NCBI GenBank assembly: GCA_946538475.1
Contig: CAMNGN010000038.1
Span: 1-13,968 of the forward strand
DNA: 13,968 bases
Direction of reading: 5' to 3'
Origin: an uncultured Blautia sp.
GTDB lineage: Bacteria > Bacillota > Clostridia > Lachnospirales > Lachnospiraceae
Part shown: positions 13,336 to 13,968 of the stretch, one piece after another
Position numbering within the stretch: the stretch's first letter is position 1
Layout of the letters: each line of letters opens with the position of its first letter
The notes under the pieces: generated by a model
The model's database searches: none
Told to the model about the DNA's origin: nothing
The model's input: the letters and a program-made list of their open reading frames with translations, nothing else
Program-made: the position numbers and the translations under genes

Positions 13336-13905
13336 ATGAGTCTCCGTTTTGACGATATCGAATTGATCAGAAGCCGCCGAAAAACTATTGGCCTGGAAGT
13401 GCGGAGCGATGGAAGTGTGATCGTACGGGCTCCGCTGCGATTCCCGGAAAGGGATATTCGAAGATTTGTGGAGGATCACACCGAGTGGATCGAGAAACAT
13501 CTGGAGAAGGCAAAGCGCATGGAGAAGGAAACTGCGCCTGATGACCGCCTTACGATGGAGGAGATCCGTGCTCTTGCCGAGCGTGCCTTGAAGGTGATCC
13601 CGGAGAGAGTGGAATATTATGCCCCGAAGGTAGGGGTTCACTATAGTCGGATAACCATTCGCAACCAGAAATCCAGGTGGGGAAGCTGCAGCGCAAAGGG
13701 GAACCTTAATTTTAATTGTCTGCTGATGCTGACGCCTCCCGAGGTGATCGACAGCGTTGTGGTGCACGAATTATGCCACCTGAAAGAGATGAACCATTCC
13801 AAACATTTCTATGAAGAAGTATTGCGAGTCTACCCCGAGTACCGCAAGTGGGAAAAATGGCTTAAAGAGCATGGAAGGCATTTGATGCGCCGAATGACAG
13901 GGTAA
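13336..13905 (+). CDS. YgjP/DUF45-type (SprT/M48-like) metallopeptidase
   Basis: A putative cytoplasmic zinc metalloprotease of the YgjP (DUF45) family; substrates are not established. From ATG 13336 it is 189 aa. The N-terminal RSRRKTIGLEVRSDGSVIVRAP and the basic helix-rich middle are typical. The core has RNQKSRWGSCSAKGNLNFN, then HELCH (144-148), with H144 and H148 as zinc ligands, E145 as catalytic base and H154 (NHSKHF) as third ligand. The frame is open to an ATG at 13255, but that codon is one base from its only purine-rich sequence, lies inside a long hairpin, and adds 27 residues that do not look like the family. The chosen start has only a modest GGAAAG (13325-13330), so it is uncertain. 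No close promoter is visible; it may be read from the structured-RNA promoter. Confidence 0.85.
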   Translation: MSLRFDDIELIRSRRKTIGLEVRSDGSVIVRAPLRFPERDIRRFVEDHTEWIEKHLEKAKRMEKETAPDDRLTMEEIRALAERALKVIPERVEYYAPKVGVHYSRITIRNQKSRWGSCSAKGNLNFNCLLMLTPPEVIDSVVVHELCHLKEMNHSKHFYEEVLRVYPEYRKWEKWLKEHGRHLMRRMTG

Positions 13906-13928
13906 TAAGAATGAATAATGAAAAGCAG

Positions 13929-13968
13929 AGGCCGGACCCTCACGGATAGTGTGAGAGCCCGGCCTTTT
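13929..13968 (+). terminator. Intrinsic terminator of the DUF45 gene
   Basis: AGGCCGG (13929-13935) pairs with CCGGCCT (13959-13965), and CTCAC (13939-13943) pairs with GTGAG (13951-13955) across a small internal loop, with a 7-base apical loop and T residues at the window end. It begins 24 bases after the stop codon. Confidence 0.85.

Overview
The window reads as chromosomal DNA from a low-to-mid GC, anaerobic Firmicute of the Clostridia, most probably a Lachnospiraceae member. This is inferred from clostridial Shine-Dalgarno spacing, sigma-A promoters with 17-nt spacers, a conserved small acidic protein of the kind I recall from that family, and the mix of orthologues. No phage, plasmid, transposase, tRNA, rRNA or CRISPR gene was seen.

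Layout. (1) 1-1729, minus strand: a probable two-gene unit, an aldo/keto reductase followed by O-acetylhomoserine sulfhydrylase metY, which runs off the left edge; its promoter is at 1701-1729. (2) 1745-1853: a long perfect palindrome carrying a GGGGACGGTCC core. (3) 1855-3914, plus strand: a compact metal-homeostasis operon of a Fur-family repressor (Zur-like), ABC ATPase (ZnuC-like) and ABC-3 permease (ZnuB-like), preceded by a perfect 7-1-7 Fur-type operator. No substrate-binding protein is in the window. (4) 3919-6057, minus strand: a 577-aa regulator with two tandem Cro/CI-like helix-turn-helix units and a large unrecognised C-terminal part, followed by an 88-aa conserved hypothetical protein. 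(5) 6066-9516, plus strand: a decayed palindrome copy, a G-rich tract, an exported M4 (thermolysin-type) metallopeptidase, and an exported protein of unknown function that seems to hold two related domains. (6) 9522-9618: a second long palindrome with the same design as the first. (7) 9642-12002: a strong promoter, a short leader with competing hairpins, and a YbhJ-like aconitase-superfamily hydratase. (8) 12013-12177: a GC-rich multi-hairpin element, then a clean intrinsic terminator. (9) About 12240-13300: an A+T-rich stretch with no convincing gene, a strong promoter and a dense run of hairpins, best explained as a large structured non-coding RNA. (10) 13336-13968: a YgjP/DUF45 metalloprotease-like gene and its terminator.

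The best candidate for something undescribed is the roughly 900-nt hairpin-rich transcript region (12390-13298). It ends in a 15-bp RNA stem with G-U wobbles just upstream of the DUF45 gene. Second are the three palindromic elements, each placed next to a promoter. In the two intact ones the arm flanks differ in sequence but keep base pairing, which indicates selection on structure.
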